DNA of 34,718 nucleotides from DASPLX01 sp035627375 (GCA_035627375.1 DASPLX010000029.1:1-34718), one strand, 5' to 3'; shown: positions 16,309 through 26,749, counted from the first letter of the stretch. The notes: a model not told the origin generated them from the letters alone. Numbers and translations: made by a program.

Positions 16309-17028
16309 ATGATCAGCATGAAGAACCTCAGCAAGGTCTACCGCACCCATATGATCGAAACCCACGCGCTGCGCGGGTTCGAGATCCACGTCGGCGAAGG
16401 CGAATTCGTCACCGTGACCGGGCCGTCCGGCTCGGGAAAGACCACCTTCCTCAACATCGCCGGCCTGCTGGAGGAATTCAACGACGGCGACTACACGCTC
16501 GACGGCATCGACGTCAAAGGCTTGAACGACGACGCGCGCTCGCGGTTGCGCAACGAAAAGCTCGGCTTCATCTTCCAGGGCTTCAACCTGATTCCCGACC
16601 TCAACCTGTTCGACAACGTCGACGTGCCGTTGCGCTATCGCGGTTTCTCGCGCGCCGAGCGCCGCGAACGCATCGAACATGCGTTGAGCGAGGTCGGCCT
16701 CGCTTCGCGCATGAAGCACTACCCGGCGGAACTCTCGGGCGGGCAGCAGCAGCGCGTCGCGATCGCGCGCGCGCTGGCCGGCTCGCCGAAGGTGCTGCTG
16801 GCGGACGAACCGACCGGCAATCTCGATACGCAGATGGCGCGCAGCGTGATGGAATTGCTGGAGCAGATCAACGCGAAAGGCACGACCATCCTGATGGTCA
16901 CGCACGATCCGGAGCTGGCGATGCGCGCCCAGCGCAACGTGCACATCATCGACGGCCAGGTGAGCGATTTCGTGCGCCACGCGCCGTCGCTGGTCGATGT
17001 CCGTCCCGCGCAAGCGGCGAACGCCTGA
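16309..17028 (+). CDS. ABC transporter ATP-binding protein (MacB/LolD type)
   Basis: A 239-aa nucleotide-binding subunit that powers the efflux complex formed with the two permeases downstream. Walker A is GPSGSGKTT, the Q-loop is IFQGFNLIPDLNLFDNV, the signature is LSGGQQQRVAIARAL, Walker B is VLLADEPTGNLD and the H-loop is LMVTHDPELA. The EPTGNLD form is typical of the MacB/LolD/FtsE group. The C-terminus is slightly longer than in LolD. The start at 16309 (MISMKNLSKVYRTH) is supported by an AAAGGCGAG site. The first ATG in this frame (16267) would overlap the adaptor's end and has no ribosome site. The following permease starts 10 bases after the stop. Confidence 0.94.
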   Translation: MISMKNLSKVYRTHMIETHALRGFEIHVGEGEFVTVTGPSGSGKTTFLNIAGLLEEFNDGDYTLDGIDVKGLNDDARSRLRNEKLGFIFQGFNLIPDLNLFDNVDVPLRYRGFSRAERRERIEHALSEVGLASRMKHYPAELSGGQQQRVAIARALAGSPKVLLADEPTGNLDTQMARSVMELLEQINAKGTTILMVTHDPELAMRAQRNVHIIDGQVSDFVRHAPSLVDVRPAQAANA

Positions 17029-17038
17029 GGAGCCGCTC

Positions 17039-18355
17039 ATGTTCCAGTATTACTTCTGGCTCGGCCTGCGCGGCCTGCGCCGCAATCCGGCGCTGACGGC
17101 CCTGATGGTGCTGACGCTGGCGATCGGCGTCGCGGCCAGCATCTCGACCATGACGATCCTGCACGTAATGTCGGGCAATCCGATTCCGCACAAGAGCGGC
17201 CGCCTGCTGGTGCCGCTGATGGACAACGGCCCGGTGCGCGGCTATACGCCGGGCGAGAAGCCGGGCGATGTGCAGATGTCCTACCGCGACGCGGCCAACC
17301 TGCTCAACAGCGGCCAGGGAACGCGGCGCACCGCGCTGTACGACATCGCCGGCGCGGTCGAACCGGAGCGGCCCGGCATGCCCCTGATCGACGCCGAAGG
17401 CATCGCGACGACGCACGATTTCTTCGCCATGTTCGAAGTGCCGTTCCTGCACGGCTCCGCCTGGTCGGCGGCCGACGACAAGGCCGGCGCCAAGGTCGCG
17501 GTGCTGAGCAAGCGCAAGAGCGAGGCCTTGTTCGGCAAGGACAACCCCGTCGGCCGCAGCCTGCGCGTCTTCGGCCAGGAATTCCGCGTGGCGGGCGTGC
17601 TCGACGCCTGGAATCCGGCGCCGCGCTACATGCATATCATCAACGGCACCGGCGGCTCATTCGAAGGCGAGGACGACATCTTCATTCCGTTCGCGACCGC
17701 GATCGGGCTGGAGCTGCAATCCAACGGCAGCACGACCTGCCAGGAAAAGCCCGGTCCCGGTTTCCAAGGCCGCCTCGATTCCGAATGCACCTGGATCCAG
17801 TTCTGGTTCGAAGTCGATTCCGTCTCCGACCGGACGGCGATCAAGAGCTATCTCGACGCCTACACGGAGGAACAGCGCAAGCTCGGCCGCTATCCGCGGC
17901 AAGCGCCCAACCAGGTGTTCGATGTGATGGAATGGCTCGATTTCCTGCACGTGGTCAGCAACGACAGCCGGATCGCGGTGTGGCTGGCTCTCGGTTTCCT
18001 GCTGCTGTGCATGGTGAACACCATGGGCCTGCTGCTCGCCAAGTTCTCGGTGCGCGCACCGGAGGTCGGCGTGCGGCGCGCGCTCGGCGCGACCAAGGGC
18101 GCGGTGTTCCAGCAATTCCTGGTCGAGACCGCCGTGATCGGCATCATGGGCGGCGCGCTCGGCCTGCTGCTGGCGCACGGCAGCCTGTGGCTGATCCGCC
18201 AGCAATCGCGCGACTTGTCGGTGCTGGCGCGCATGGATTGGGCCATGCTGGGCCTGACCGTCGCCATCGCCATCGCCGCCAGCGTGCTGGCCGGGCTGCT
18301 GCCGACCTGGCGCGCTTGCCAGGTGACGCCGGCCCTGCAATTGAAGTCACAGTAA
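17039..18355 (+). CDS. ABC transporter permease, FtsX/MacB type (first of pair)
   Basis: A 438-aa permease with the four-helix MacB/FtsX layout. TM1 lies at about 19-41 (PALTALMVLTLAIGVAASIS). A large periplasmic domain of about 270 residues follows (MacB periplasmic core), containing Cys pairs in STTCQEKPGP and DSECTW that may form a disulfide. Three C-terminal helices lie at about 320-345, 370-395 and 405-430. The conserved cytoplasmic stretch before the third helix reads RAPEVGVRRALGATKGAVFQQFLVETAVIG. The C-terminus ends with ALQLKSQ. AGGAG lies 7 bases before the ATG, overlapping the ATPase stop. It probably forms a heterodimer with the next gene product. Confidence 0.92.
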   Translation: MFQYYFWLGLRGLRRNPALTALMVLTLAIGVAASISTMTILHVMSGNPIPHKSGRLLVPLMDNGPVRGYTPGEKPGDVQMSYRDAANLLNSGQGTRRTALYDIAGAVEPERPGMPLIDAEGIATTHDFFAMFEVPFLHGSAWSAADDKAGAKVAVLSKRKSEALFGKDNPVGRSLRVFGQEFRVAGVLDAWNPAPRYMHIINGTGGSFEGEDDIFIPFATAIGLELQSNGSTTCQEKPGPGFQGRLDSECTWIQFWFEVDSVSDRTAIKSYLDAYTEEQRKLGRYPRQAPNQVFDVMEWLDFLHVVSNDSRIAVWLALGFLLLCMVNTMGLLLAKFSVRAPEVGVRRALGATKGAVFQQFLVETAVIGIMGGALGLLLAHGSLWLIRQQSRDLSVLARMDWAMLGLTVAIAIAASVLAGLLPTWRACQVTPALQLKSQ

Positions 18356-18364
18356 AGGATGACC

Positions 18365-19606
18365 ATGGAAATCCGTCCGATTCTTTCCGCCCTACTGCGC
18401 AGCAAGACCGCCCCGCTGCTGGTCGCCATCCAGGTGGCGCTCAGTCTCGCGATCCTCGCCAATGCCTTGTACATCGTGAACCAGCGCCTCGCCGCGTCGG
18501 CACGCCCGTCCGGCATCGAGGACGAGGCCAACGTCGTGCACATCCTTTCCATGCCCCTGGAAAAGCCCAGCCACAACGAAGCCATGGCCCAGCAACAGCG
18601 CGAACTCGAGGCGTTGCGCGTGGTGCCGGGCGTCGTCTCGGCCGCCTGGACCAACCAGATGCCGATGTCGCGCTCCGGCTCCTCGACTACCATCACGCAC
18701 AACCGCACCCAGACCCAGCCGAGTGCGCATCCGGCGATCTATTTCGGCCCGGAAGCGTTCGTCAGGACGCTCGGCCTGAAGCTGATCGAAGGGCGCGACT
18801 TCAAACCCGACGAAGTGGTCGAGGTCGATCCCGACGCCGAAGATGACGGCGGCAACGCGGTCAAGACGATCATCATCACCCAGGCGCTGGCCAAGCATCT
18901 GTTCCCGGAGGCGGACAGCGTGGTCGGCAAGACCTTCATGCTCGGCTTCGGCGACAACGGCATCGAGGTGCGCATCGTCGGCGTGGTCGAGCGTCTGCAA
19001 TCTCCGCAGGCGCAGACCGCCGCGCACGGCGAACATTCGATGATCGTGCCGATCCGCATCTCGCAACGGCTGTGGCGTTACGCGGTGCGCACCGAGCCCG
19101 GCCAGCGCGACCGCGTGATGGCGGCGGCCGAGGAAGCGGTGCGCAAGGCGTGGCCGGCACCGGGGCGGATTTCCGGCAGGACGGTCGAAGGCGACCGGGA
19201 GGGCCGCTACCGCAACGAGAAAGCCATGGCCTGGATGCTGATCGGGGTCAGCGGTCTGCTGCTGCTGGTCACGATCAGCGGCATCGTCGGCATGACCATG
19301 CTGCGCGTGGCGCAACGCAAGAAGCAGATCGGCGTGCGCCGCGCCCTGGGCGCCCGCTGGCGCGACATCCTGCGTTATTTCCTCACGGAGAATTTCCTGA
19401 TCACCAGCGCCGGCATCGCGCTCGGCGCCGTTCTGGCGCTCGGCCTGAACCAGTTGCTGGTCAGCCAACTCGAGCTGAAGAAGCTGCCGCTGTCCTACCT
19501 GGCGTTCGGCGCCGGGGCGCTCTGGCTGCTCGGCCTGGCGGCGGTCTACGGCCCGGCGTCGCGCGCCGCGAACACCCCGCCCGCGACGGCGACGCGCAGT
19601 GTGTGA
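18365..19606 (+). CDS. ABC transporter permease, FtsX/MacB type (second of pair)
   Basis: A 413-aa partner permease with the same topology as the preceding gene. TM1 lies at about 14-37 (SKTAPLLVAIQVALSLAILANALYI), then comes a MacB-type periplasmic core with an acidic insertion (EVDPDAEDDGG). The three C-terminal helices include MLIGVSGLLLLVTISGIVG, then the motif RKKQIGVRRALGARWRDILRYFLTEN. Two different permeases rather than one duplicated MacB indicate a heteromeric transporter. The ATG at 18365 has AAGGA 5 bases upstream; the alternative ATG at 18359 is directly at that site. The gap to the preceding stop is 9 bases. Confidence 0.91.
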   Translation: MEIRPILSALLRSKTAPLLVAIQVALSLAILANALYIVNQRLAASARPSGIEDEANVVHILSMPLEKPSHNEAMAQQQRELEALRVVPGVVSAAWTNQMPMSRSGSSTTITHNRTQTQPSAHPAIYFGPEAFVRTLGLKLIEGRDFKPDEVVEVDPDAEDDGGNAVKTIIITQALAKHLFPEADSVVGKTFMLGFGDNGIEVRIVGVVERLQSPQAQTAAHGEHSMIVPIRISQRLWRYAVRTEPGQRDRVMAAAEEAVRKAWPAPGRISGRTVEGDREGRYRNEKAMAWMLIGVSGLLLLVTISGIVGMTMLRVAQRKKQIGVRRALGARWRDILRYFLTENFLITSAGIALGAVLALGLNQLLVSQLELKKLPLSYLAFGAGALWLLGLAAVYGPASRAANTPPATATRSV

Positions 19607-19623
19607 GATGGTATGCTCGGACG

Positions 19624-20966
<1,343 letters not shown>

Positions 20967-20967
<1 letters not shown>

Positions 20968-22382
20968 TGGGAACGCAAGCCGGGCCGCAACCGCGCGGGC
21001 GCCTGCGCATCGGCTTGAGCGCGCGCTTCACGGCGCTCGCATGCGCTTTGGCCGCGCTCGCCGTCCTGCTGGCGTTCGGACTGGACCGCCTGCTGCCGGA
21101 CGACCGTCTGACCAGCGGCGCGCTGACGGCGCTGATCATGCTGCCGATCGCGATCGCCGCCGTACGCAGCGTGGTGCAGCCGCAACTCGCGATGTTCCGC
21201 GCCCTCGGCGGCACCGTCATCAGCTACCAGGACGGCGATTACTCCTTCGGCCTGCACTGGGAGCGCAACGACGAAATCGGCGACCTGATCGACGCCCACA
21301 ATGCGCTCGGCGGCGTGCTGCGCGAGCAGCGCCTCGCGCTGATCCAGCGCGAACTGCTGCTCGACACGATGGTGCAGAACACGCCGGTGGCGATGCTGCT
21401 GGTCTGCGAGCAAGGCCCGATCGTGTTCGCCAATCTCGCCGCGCGCCGGCTGCTCAATCACGGCAAGCGGCTCGAAGGCCATGCGCTGGCCGACGTGCTG
21501 CAGCGGGCGTCGGGCGCCTTGCGCGAAGCGTTGGAGCGCGGCGGCGACGGCTTGTTCACGGTCAGCCGCGACAGGGAGGACGGCGCGCGCGGCGACGAAC
21601 ACGACGGCGAGGACGAGATCTACCATCTCGCGCGGCGCAGCTTCAGCCTGAACGGGCGCCGGCACGAGTTGCTGCTGCTGCGGCACCTGACGGCGGAATT
21701 GCGGCGGCAGGAAGTGCATACCTGGAAGAAGGTCATCCGCGTCATCAGCCACGAGCTCAACAATTCGCTGGCCCCGGTCGCCTCGCTGGCGCATTCGGGC
21801 GCGGAGCTCGTGCGCCGCGGCCAGACCGACCGCCTGCCGGAAATCCTCAAGACCATCGAGGACCGGACCCGTCACCTGGAGCGCTTCATCGAGGGCTATG
21901 CGCGGTTCGCCAAGCTGCCGGCGCCGCGGCTGGAGACGACGACCTGGCCGGCCTTCATCGCCGGCCTGCAGGCGCAGGTCGTGTTCCGCGTCAGCGGCGG
22001 CCTGCCGGAGGAGCCGGCCGCGTTCGACCTGGCGCAGATGGAGCAGGCATTGTTCAACCTGATCAAGAATGCGCACGAATCCGGTTCGCCGCCGCAGGAA
22101 GTCTGCGTGTCGGTGCGCGCCGTCCACGACGGCAGCCCGCGCGGCGCGTTCGCGATCGAAGTCATGGACCGCGGCGGCGGCATGAGCGAGACCGTCATGT
22201 CGAACGCGCTGGTGCCGTTCTACTCGACCAAGCGCAGCGGCACCGGGCTGGGCCTGGCGCTCGCGCGCGAGATCGTCGAAGCACATGGCGGGCGGATCGC
22301 GCTCAACAATCGCGAAGGCGGGGGCGTGACGGTGACCTTGATCTTGCCTTTGGCGCCGCTCCAAGCAGAGGCACTGTCTTGA
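20967..22382 (+). CDS. Membrane sensor histidine kinase (NtrY/NtrB-like)
   Basis: A 471-aa kinase paired with the preceding regulator (stop/start overlap TGATG). Two membrane segments lie at about 22-40 and 51-68 with a very short periplasmic loop (DRLLPDDRLT), so the signal is probably sensed within or near the membrane. A HAMP-like stretch and a PAS domain (about 130-200, MVQNTPVAMLLVCEQGPIVFAN) follow. The H-box VISHELNNSLAPVASLAHSG contains phospho-acceptor His262. The ATPase motifs are NLIKNAHESG (N-box), DRGGGM (G1), FYSTKRSGTGLGLALAREI (F/G2) and NREGGGVTVTLILP. An acidic insert (DREDGARGDEHDGEDE, 202-217) is unusual. It would phosphorylate Asp52 of the regulator and switch on the efflux operon. 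Confidence 0.93.
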
Positions 22383-22436
22383 CCTGTGCGGGGGCGTGGA
22401 GAGAAGAGGAAACCCTGTTCTTGGTTGGCGGCGAGC

Positions 22437-22574
22437 GGTCGTGCCGGGGCTGCGGCCGCCCCGGGAAGCGCAAAAACTCGCCTGCGGCTCAAACATTTGC
22501 GCTTCTTTTTCCGGGGCGGCAGGGAGTTCTTCGGCAGCGTCCCCAAGCGAGACGGCCGCAGCCCCGGCACGACC
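22437..22574. repeat. Palindromic repeat element, copy 1 (138 bp)
   Basis: Perfect 22-base outer arms (22437-22458 and 22553-22574) enclose a second stem (22455-22464 with 22511-22520) and the core hairpin GAAGCGCAAA ... TTTGCGCTTC (22465-22505). Inner and outer stems compete for bases 22455-22458. It lies just after the histidine kinase. The core recurs inverted in copy 2. Confidence 0.8.
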
Positions 22575-22640
22575 TCCTCTGGCTTGGCAAACGCATGCAG
22601 GACACTACTTGGCTGAGCCTACGCTCGCGCGTGCCAAGAA

Positions 22641-22890
22641 GGTGCTCGGGCTGCCCAGGTGGGGCAGAGGGGCGCCCGGGTAGGGGCTGGTTCGGCGCCG
22701 CTTTGGGACGCTGCCGAAAGAGGAGCCGCCAGCGCGGATAAAGAAGCGCAAATGTCTGAGCCCGCAGGGCGAGTTTTTGCGCTTCCCGCGATGGCGGCTC
22801 CTCTTTCGGGAACCCCGAAGGGGCAGCGTCTAGCGGCGCCGGGCCAGCCCCTACCCGGGCGCCCCCGCCCCGCCTGGGCAGCCCGAACGC
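22641..22890. repeat. Palindromic repeat element, copy 2 (about 250 bp, long imperfect hairpin)
   Basis: Arms of roughly 90-100 bases fold on each other. Exact pairings include 22646-22659 with the run ending at 22886, a 20-base block 22671-22690 with 22844-22863, and 22714-22730 with 22793-22809. The centre holds the core hairpin (22743-22785), nearly the reverse complement of the copy 1 core, with two single-base indels and one substitution. Between the copies, 22590-22636 has a further imperfect stem (CTTGGCA ... TGCCAAG). No protein is encoded here. Confidence 0.8.
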
Positions 22891-22935
22891 CCGCCGCCGA
22901 GGTACGCGCGTGCAATGGCGCAACGATGCAATGCG

Positions 22936-23559
22936 TCAGGGAATCCCGTTCCTGCCGTACAGCAGAAAGCCGTCGCGCCGGCTCAAGCGATCGTAATATG
23001 CGGCGACGGCAGGCAAGTCCGGACGCTGCAACGGCGTGGAGAACCAACGATGCACCGACAAGCCGATCGGAATGTCGGCCAGCGTGAATTGCTCTCCGGC
23101 GACGAAGCCACCAGTCCGTTCGAGCTGCCGATCCAGGATGCCCATGTATTTCGACCAGATCGCGCACGACGCCGCGATCTGGCCGGCATCCCGGTGCTCC
23201 GGCGACTGCCGGACCAGCGCCATGAATGCGTAGCCCCACGACTTGTTGAGATCGCTGGCCTGCCAATCCATCCATTGATCGATGCGCGCCCGCGCCTGCG
23301 GCGCCGCCGGATACAGCCATTCGCCGTCATAGCGCGCCGCCAGGTAACGGATGATCGAGTTGGACTCCCACAGCACGAAGTCGCCGTCGCGGACGACCGG
23401 CACCATGCCGTTCGGATTCAAGGACAGGAATTCGGGCGTGTCGGTCGCGCGGAAACCGGAACCCCAGTCCTCGCGTTCGAACGCCAGGTCCAGTTCCGCG
23501 CAGGTCCAGAGAACCTTGCGGACGTTGATCGACGACGCCTTGCCAAGTATGTTGAGCAT
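22936..23559 (-). CDS. Glutathione S-transferase family protein
   Basis: A 207-aa cytosolic glutathione S-transferase. The N-terminal thioredoxin-like domain reads MLNILGKASSINVRKVLWTC, with the Ser of KASS at the catalytic position of theta/beta-like bacterial enzymes. The glutathione-binding parts NPNGMVPVVRDGDFVLWESNSIIRYLA include the cis-Pro (MVPV) and the Glu-Ser pair. The C-terminal helical domain contains the family N-capping motif region FTLADIPIGLSVHRW. It conjugates glutathione to electrophiles; the specific substrate is not predictable. The ATG at 23559 follows GTGGAAACC. The stop lies within 50 bases of palindromic repeat copy 2. Confidence 0.93.
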   Translation of the reverse strand: MLNILGKASSINVRKVLWTCAELDLAFEREDWGSGFRATDTPEFLSLNPNGMVPVVRDGDFVLWESNSIIRYLAARYDGEWLYPAAPQARARIDQWMDWQASDLNKSWGYAFMALVRQSPEHRDAGQIAASCAIWSKYMGILDRQLERTGGFVAGEQFTLADIPIGLSVHRWFSTPLQRPDLPAVAAYYDRLSRRDGFLLYGRNGIP

Positions 23560-23591
23560 GAGGTTTCCACCAGGTTGCCGGACGAATCTCC

Positions 23592-23597
23592 ATTGTA
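23592..23597 (-). promoter_or_regulatory. -10 element (TACAAT) for the GST gene
   Basis: On the minus strand TACAAT (5/6 match) lies 32 bases upstream of the start at 23559. The sequence at the expected -35 position is GC-rich with no clear hexamer. Confidence 0.35.
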
Positions 23598-23654
23598 GGA
23601 GCGGCCGGCGAGGCGGCGACAGGTACAGTCGGGGCCGAGCCGGCCGGGCCAGTG

Positions 23655-24206
23655 TCAGTCGGCGTAGAAGCAGCGTCCGCAGACATGCCGGTAACGCTCG
23701 TTGCCGCCGATGTCGATCTGCTCCCCCTGCTTGACGCGCCGGCCGGCCGCGTCGATGCGCACGTTCATGGTCGCCTTCTTGCCGCAGGTGCAGATGTTCT
23801 TGAGTTCCTCGATATCGTCAGCCAGCGCCAGCAAGTAGGTCGAGCCCGGGAAAGGCTCGCCGCGGAAGTCGGTGCGCAAGCCGTAGCAGATGACCGGCAC
23901 GCCCTTCACCTGCGCCAGCTGGTGCAGCTGCCGGACTTGCGCCGGACTGAGGAATTGCGCTTCGTCGATCAGCACGCAAGCCACGCGCGGCGCATCATCC
24001 AGGAAATCGTAAGAAGCGTCGAATACCGCGGCCTCGCGCTGCGGCCCCAGTCGCGAAGTCACCTGGCCGACGCCGTAACGATTATCGATCGCGGCCGTGA
24101 ACAGCTTGACCTGCTGCCCCTGCTCTTCGTAGTTGTGCGCGACCTGCAGCAATGCGGTCGATTTGCCCGCATTCATCGCGGAATATCGGAAATAGAGTTT
24201 AGCCAC
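23655..24206 (-). CDS. tdk: Thymidine kinase (type II)
   Basis: A 183-aa thymidine kinase that makes dTMP from thymidine and ATP in the salvage pathway. The P-loop is SAMNAGKST (9-17), and the Mg-binding DEAQF lies in VLIDEAQFLSPAQVRQL. The lasso region binding thymidine and the four zinc-binding cysteines are present (ICTCGKKA and HVCGRCF). Length and sequence are normal for the Escherichia-type enzyme. Translation starts at GTG 24206 (V/M-AKLYFRYSAMNAGKS). No in-frame ATG gives a better start, and the family begins here. The ribosome site is weak. Confidence 0.96.
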   Translation of the reverse strand: MAKLYFRYSAMNAGKSTALLQVAHNYEEQGQQVKLFTAAIDNRYGVGQVTSRLGPQREAAVFDASYDFLDDAPRVACVLIDEAQFLSPAQVRQLHQLAQVKGVPVICYGLRTDFRGEPFPGSTYLLALADDIEELKNICTCGKKATMNVRIDAAGRRVKQGEQIDIGGNERYRHVCGRCFYAD

Positions 24207-24247
24207 GGCCGGAGCGTTTCATGGTGAATATTGCGAGCCCCGCAGTC

Positions 24248-24299
24248 TAGAGCGGATCGAGGGTCAGTTCAACCCTTGAACGGACCTCGAAGCGCTCTA
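24248..24299. terminator. Long stem-loop between the GGDEF-EAL gene and tdk
   Basis: TAGAGCG (24248-24254) pairs with CGCTCTA (24293-24299). Inside, TCGAGG/CCTCGA-like and TTCAA/TTGAA pairs close on a CCC loop, making a nearly continuous 52-base hairpin. It lies 18 bases past the stop of the leftward GGDEF-EAL gene. It lacks a U-run on either strand, so a terminator role or mRNA 3'-end protection is inferred, not certain. Confidence 0.45.
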
Positions 24300-24316
24300 T
24301 CACCCCGATGCCGGCG

Positions 24317-26392
24317 TCACGATACGCGCCAGGCCGGGTTCGAGAGCAGTCGCTCGAATTCCTCGGCCGACACCGGCTTCGAAAACAGATAGCCTTGCCC
24401 ATAGTCGCAGCCGCTGGCCGCCAGCAAGGCGCGCTGGCTCTCGGTCTCGACGCCTTCGGCGACCACCTTCATGCCGAGCTTGTGCGCCATGACGATGATC
24501 GCTTCGCACAGGACAAGGTCGTCCGACCCGGGCGCCAGGTTGGAGACGAAGGCGCGGTCGATCTTGATGTAGTCGATGTCGAATTTCTTCAGGTAGGACA
24601 GCGAAGAATAGCCGGTGCCGAAATCGTCGAGCGCGACCTGCACGCCGTGGTCGCGGAACTTGAGCAGCTGGTTGGTGATTTCCGGCCGCGCATCCATCAG
24701 CAATCCTTCCGTGATCTCGACCACCACGTCCTGTCCGGCCAGGCCGAGCTCCCGCAGGCATTGCAGCCATGCGGCATGGTCGATGCCTTCGTTGTGGAAT
24801 TGCACCGGCGAGACATTGACGCTGACCTGAAATTGCGGATGATGCGCCGCGCGCCACGCCGCCACCTGGCGCGCTGCGGCGCGGAACATCCATTCGCCGA
24901 TGTCGACCACCATGCCGGTCTGCTCGGCGATCGCGATGAACTCCGCCGGCGGAATCAATCCGCGCACCGGATGCTGCCAGCGCACCAGCGCTTCCACCTT
25001 GTGGATGACGCCCCTCTCCAGCTCCACGATCGGCTGGTAGACCACGCGGAACTGCTGCTCGCTCAAGGCGATGCGCAAATCGCTGATCAGCCGCTTGCGC
25101 GCCTGCGCCGATTCCTGCATCGACGGCGTGAAATAGCTGTAGCGGTTGCGCCCTTGCGCCTTGGCGTCGTACATCGCCTGGTCGGCGTTCTTGAGCAGGA
25201 CGTCGGCCTCGAGGCCGTCTTCGGGATAAAAGGTGATGCCGACGCTGGCCGAGATATAGACTTGCTCCGCGCCGAGCTGGAACGGCTCCGCCAGCTCGCT
25301 CAGTATCGACTGCACGACGCGCTCGACGCCGTCGGCCGCCGTCAGCTCGTCGACGATGACGATGAATTCGTCGCCGCCCAGGCGCACCACGGTATCGGAA
25401 TCGCGCACGCAGTGCAGCAGGCGCTGCGCCGCGAGCAGCAACAGCTTGTCGCCCATGCCGTGGCCGAGCGTATCGTTGACTTCCTTGAAATAATCGAGAT
25501 CGAGGAACAGGAGACCGATGCGCGTGCCGTTGCGGCTGGCCTTCTTGATCGCGTGTTCGAGACGATCCTGGAACATGCTGCGGTTCGGCAGCCCGGTCAA
25601 GGCGTCGAAGTGGGCCTGGCGCCAGATCAGCTCGTCGGATTCCTTCTTCCTGGTGATGTCGGAGAACAGGTCGACCCGGCTCTTCACCGAGCCGTCCTCG
25701 TTGTAAATCGTATTGACGGTGAGCCAGCGCAGGAAGTGCTGGCCGTCCTTGCGGCGCGCCCAGATTTCGCCTTGCCAGCGGCCGCTGGTCTCGAGCGCTT
25801 CGCGCATCGAGTGAAATGCATCGGGATCTTCCTGTTCCGCGTTCAGGATCGAGATCTTCCGGCCGACGATTTCCTCGGTCGTGTAGCCCGTGATTTCGGT
25901 GAAGGCCGGATTGACGGTGATGACCGTGGCATCGGCATCGACGACCGCCATCGCCTCGCTGCTGTTCTGGTAGACCAGCGAAGCGAGACGCAGCGATTCC
26001 TCGGCCTTCTTGCGCTCGGTGATATCGAACACGATCGAGAACAGCAGCGGGCGGTCGTGGACGTCGATCGCCGAGGAATGCACTTCCACGGTCCGGACGT
26101 CGCCGTTGGCGCAGCGATGCGGAAAGACGAAATAATTGCGCCGCTCGTTCATCGCCTGCTGCATCTCGTGGCGGATCGCCTCTTCCGGCAGGGTATTGAT
26201 CTGGTCGATGCGCATGGTGCGCAGGACTTCCTCGGAATAGCCGTAGAAGGCCGCCGCCGCGCGATTGGCGTCATGGATTCTGCCGCTTGCCGGGTCGATC
26301 AGCAGCATGACTGCACTGTGCTTGCGGAACAGGCGCTGGAATTGGTCCTCGCTCGTTCCGGGCACCGGGGCGCTGGTCGGATGGTCGTCCAT
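24317..26392 (-). CDS. PAS-PAS-GGDEF-EAL cyclic-di-GMP turnover protein
   Basis: A 691-aa soluble signalling protein with no membrane segment. Two PAS/PAC sensor domains lie at about 12-130 and 135-255 (PAC ends FDITERKKAEESL and SDITRKKESDELI). The GGDEF diguanylate cyclase domain spans about 260-425 with intact GGDEF at 339-343. The EAL phosphodiesterase domain spans about 435-685, with EAL at 467-469 and the DDFGTGYSSLSYL loop intact. Both enzymatic motifs are preserved, so it may be bifunctional, with the PAS domains setting the balance. Neither PAS shows an obvious cofactor ligand. The ATG at 26392 has a poor ribosome site. It is monocistronic. Confidence 0.95.
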   Translation of the reverse strand: MDDHPTSAPVPGTSEDQFQRLFRKHSAVMLLIDPASGRIHDANRAAAAFYGYSEEVLRTMRIDQINTLPEEAIRHEMQQAMNERRNYFVFPHRCANGDVRTVEVHSSAIDVHDRPLLFSIVFDITERKKAEESLRLASLVYQNSSEAMAVVDADATVITVNPAFTEITGYTTEEIVGRKISILNAEQEDPDAFHSMREALETSGRWQGEIWARRKDGQHFLRWLTVNTIYNEDGSVKSRVDLFSDITRKKESDELIWRQAHFDALTGLPNRSMFQDRLEHAIKKASRNGTRIGLLFLDLDYFKEVNDTLGHGMGDKLLLLAAQRLLHCVRDSDTVVRLGGDEFIVIVDELTAADGVERVVQSILSELAEPFQLGAEQVYISASVGITFYPEDGLEADVLLKNADQAMYDAKAQGRNRYSYFTPSMQESAQARKRLISDLRIALSEQQFRVVYQPIVELERGVIHKVEALVRWQHPVRGLIPPAEFIAIAEQTGMVVDIGEWMFRAAARQVAAWRAAHHPQFQVSVNVSPVQFHNEGIDHAAWLQCLRELGLAGQDVVVEITEGLLMDARPEITNQLLKFRDHGVQVALDDFGTGYSSLSYLKKFDIDYIKIDRAFVSNLAPGSDDLVLCEAIIVMAHKLGMKVVAEGVETESQRALLAASGCDYGQGYLFSKPVSAEEFERLLSNPAWRVS

Positions 26393-26749
26393 GTCTATCG
26401 TACTGCACCGTGGAAGCCCTCCATCGTATCAGCAAAGCGGCGCCTCCTTGCCTTCCGGCCGGAAATCGCTGCCGGCCGGCCGTGATTTGCCTCCAGCCAA
26501 GGACAAAAATGTCGTGTTCGCGCAAAGGTCGGCGACACGGCCGCGCCGCCATCGGCGGCCTTGATGGACTGGCAACAGGAACCAGCATCAACCGCCTGTC
26601 CGGATCCAAGCCTTGATCGCCGCGGCGGTTGCGCGCTCGATGCCGTGGCACCTGCGGCAGGCGAACGCCCCGCGCACATCCGAATTCGATGGTCATCCTC
26701 GCGACGGCAAGCAGAGCCTGCCGTCGCCGCGAATCAGGCCCCTACTTCG
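26393..26749. other. 357-base intergenic stretch with no supported gene
   Basis: It lies between the start of the GGDEF-EAL gene and the stop of the lipase gene. It should contain the GGDEF-EAL promoter, but I find no clear -35/-10 pair. A short open frame on the minus strand (26588-26692) encodes a CRRCHG motif with no proper start or family context. GCCGGCCGG-rich inverted repeats occur near 26457-26482. Confidence 0.5.

Noticed and set aside
22437..22890. CRISPR array or tRNA-like structures
   Set aside because: Only two inverted units with differing arms and no regular spacers; no cloverleaf with anticodon features.
24308..26485. 725-codon open frame on the plus strand opposite the GGDEF-EAL gene
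   Set aside because: The minus-strand protein is unmistakable over its whole length; the plus frame is an antisense shadow.
26588..26692. Short minus-strand frame encoding a CRRCHG motif, resembling a cytochrome c haem site
   Set aside because: Under 35 codons, no ATG, no signal peptide and no remaining cytochrome sequence in any frame; at most a degraded remnant.
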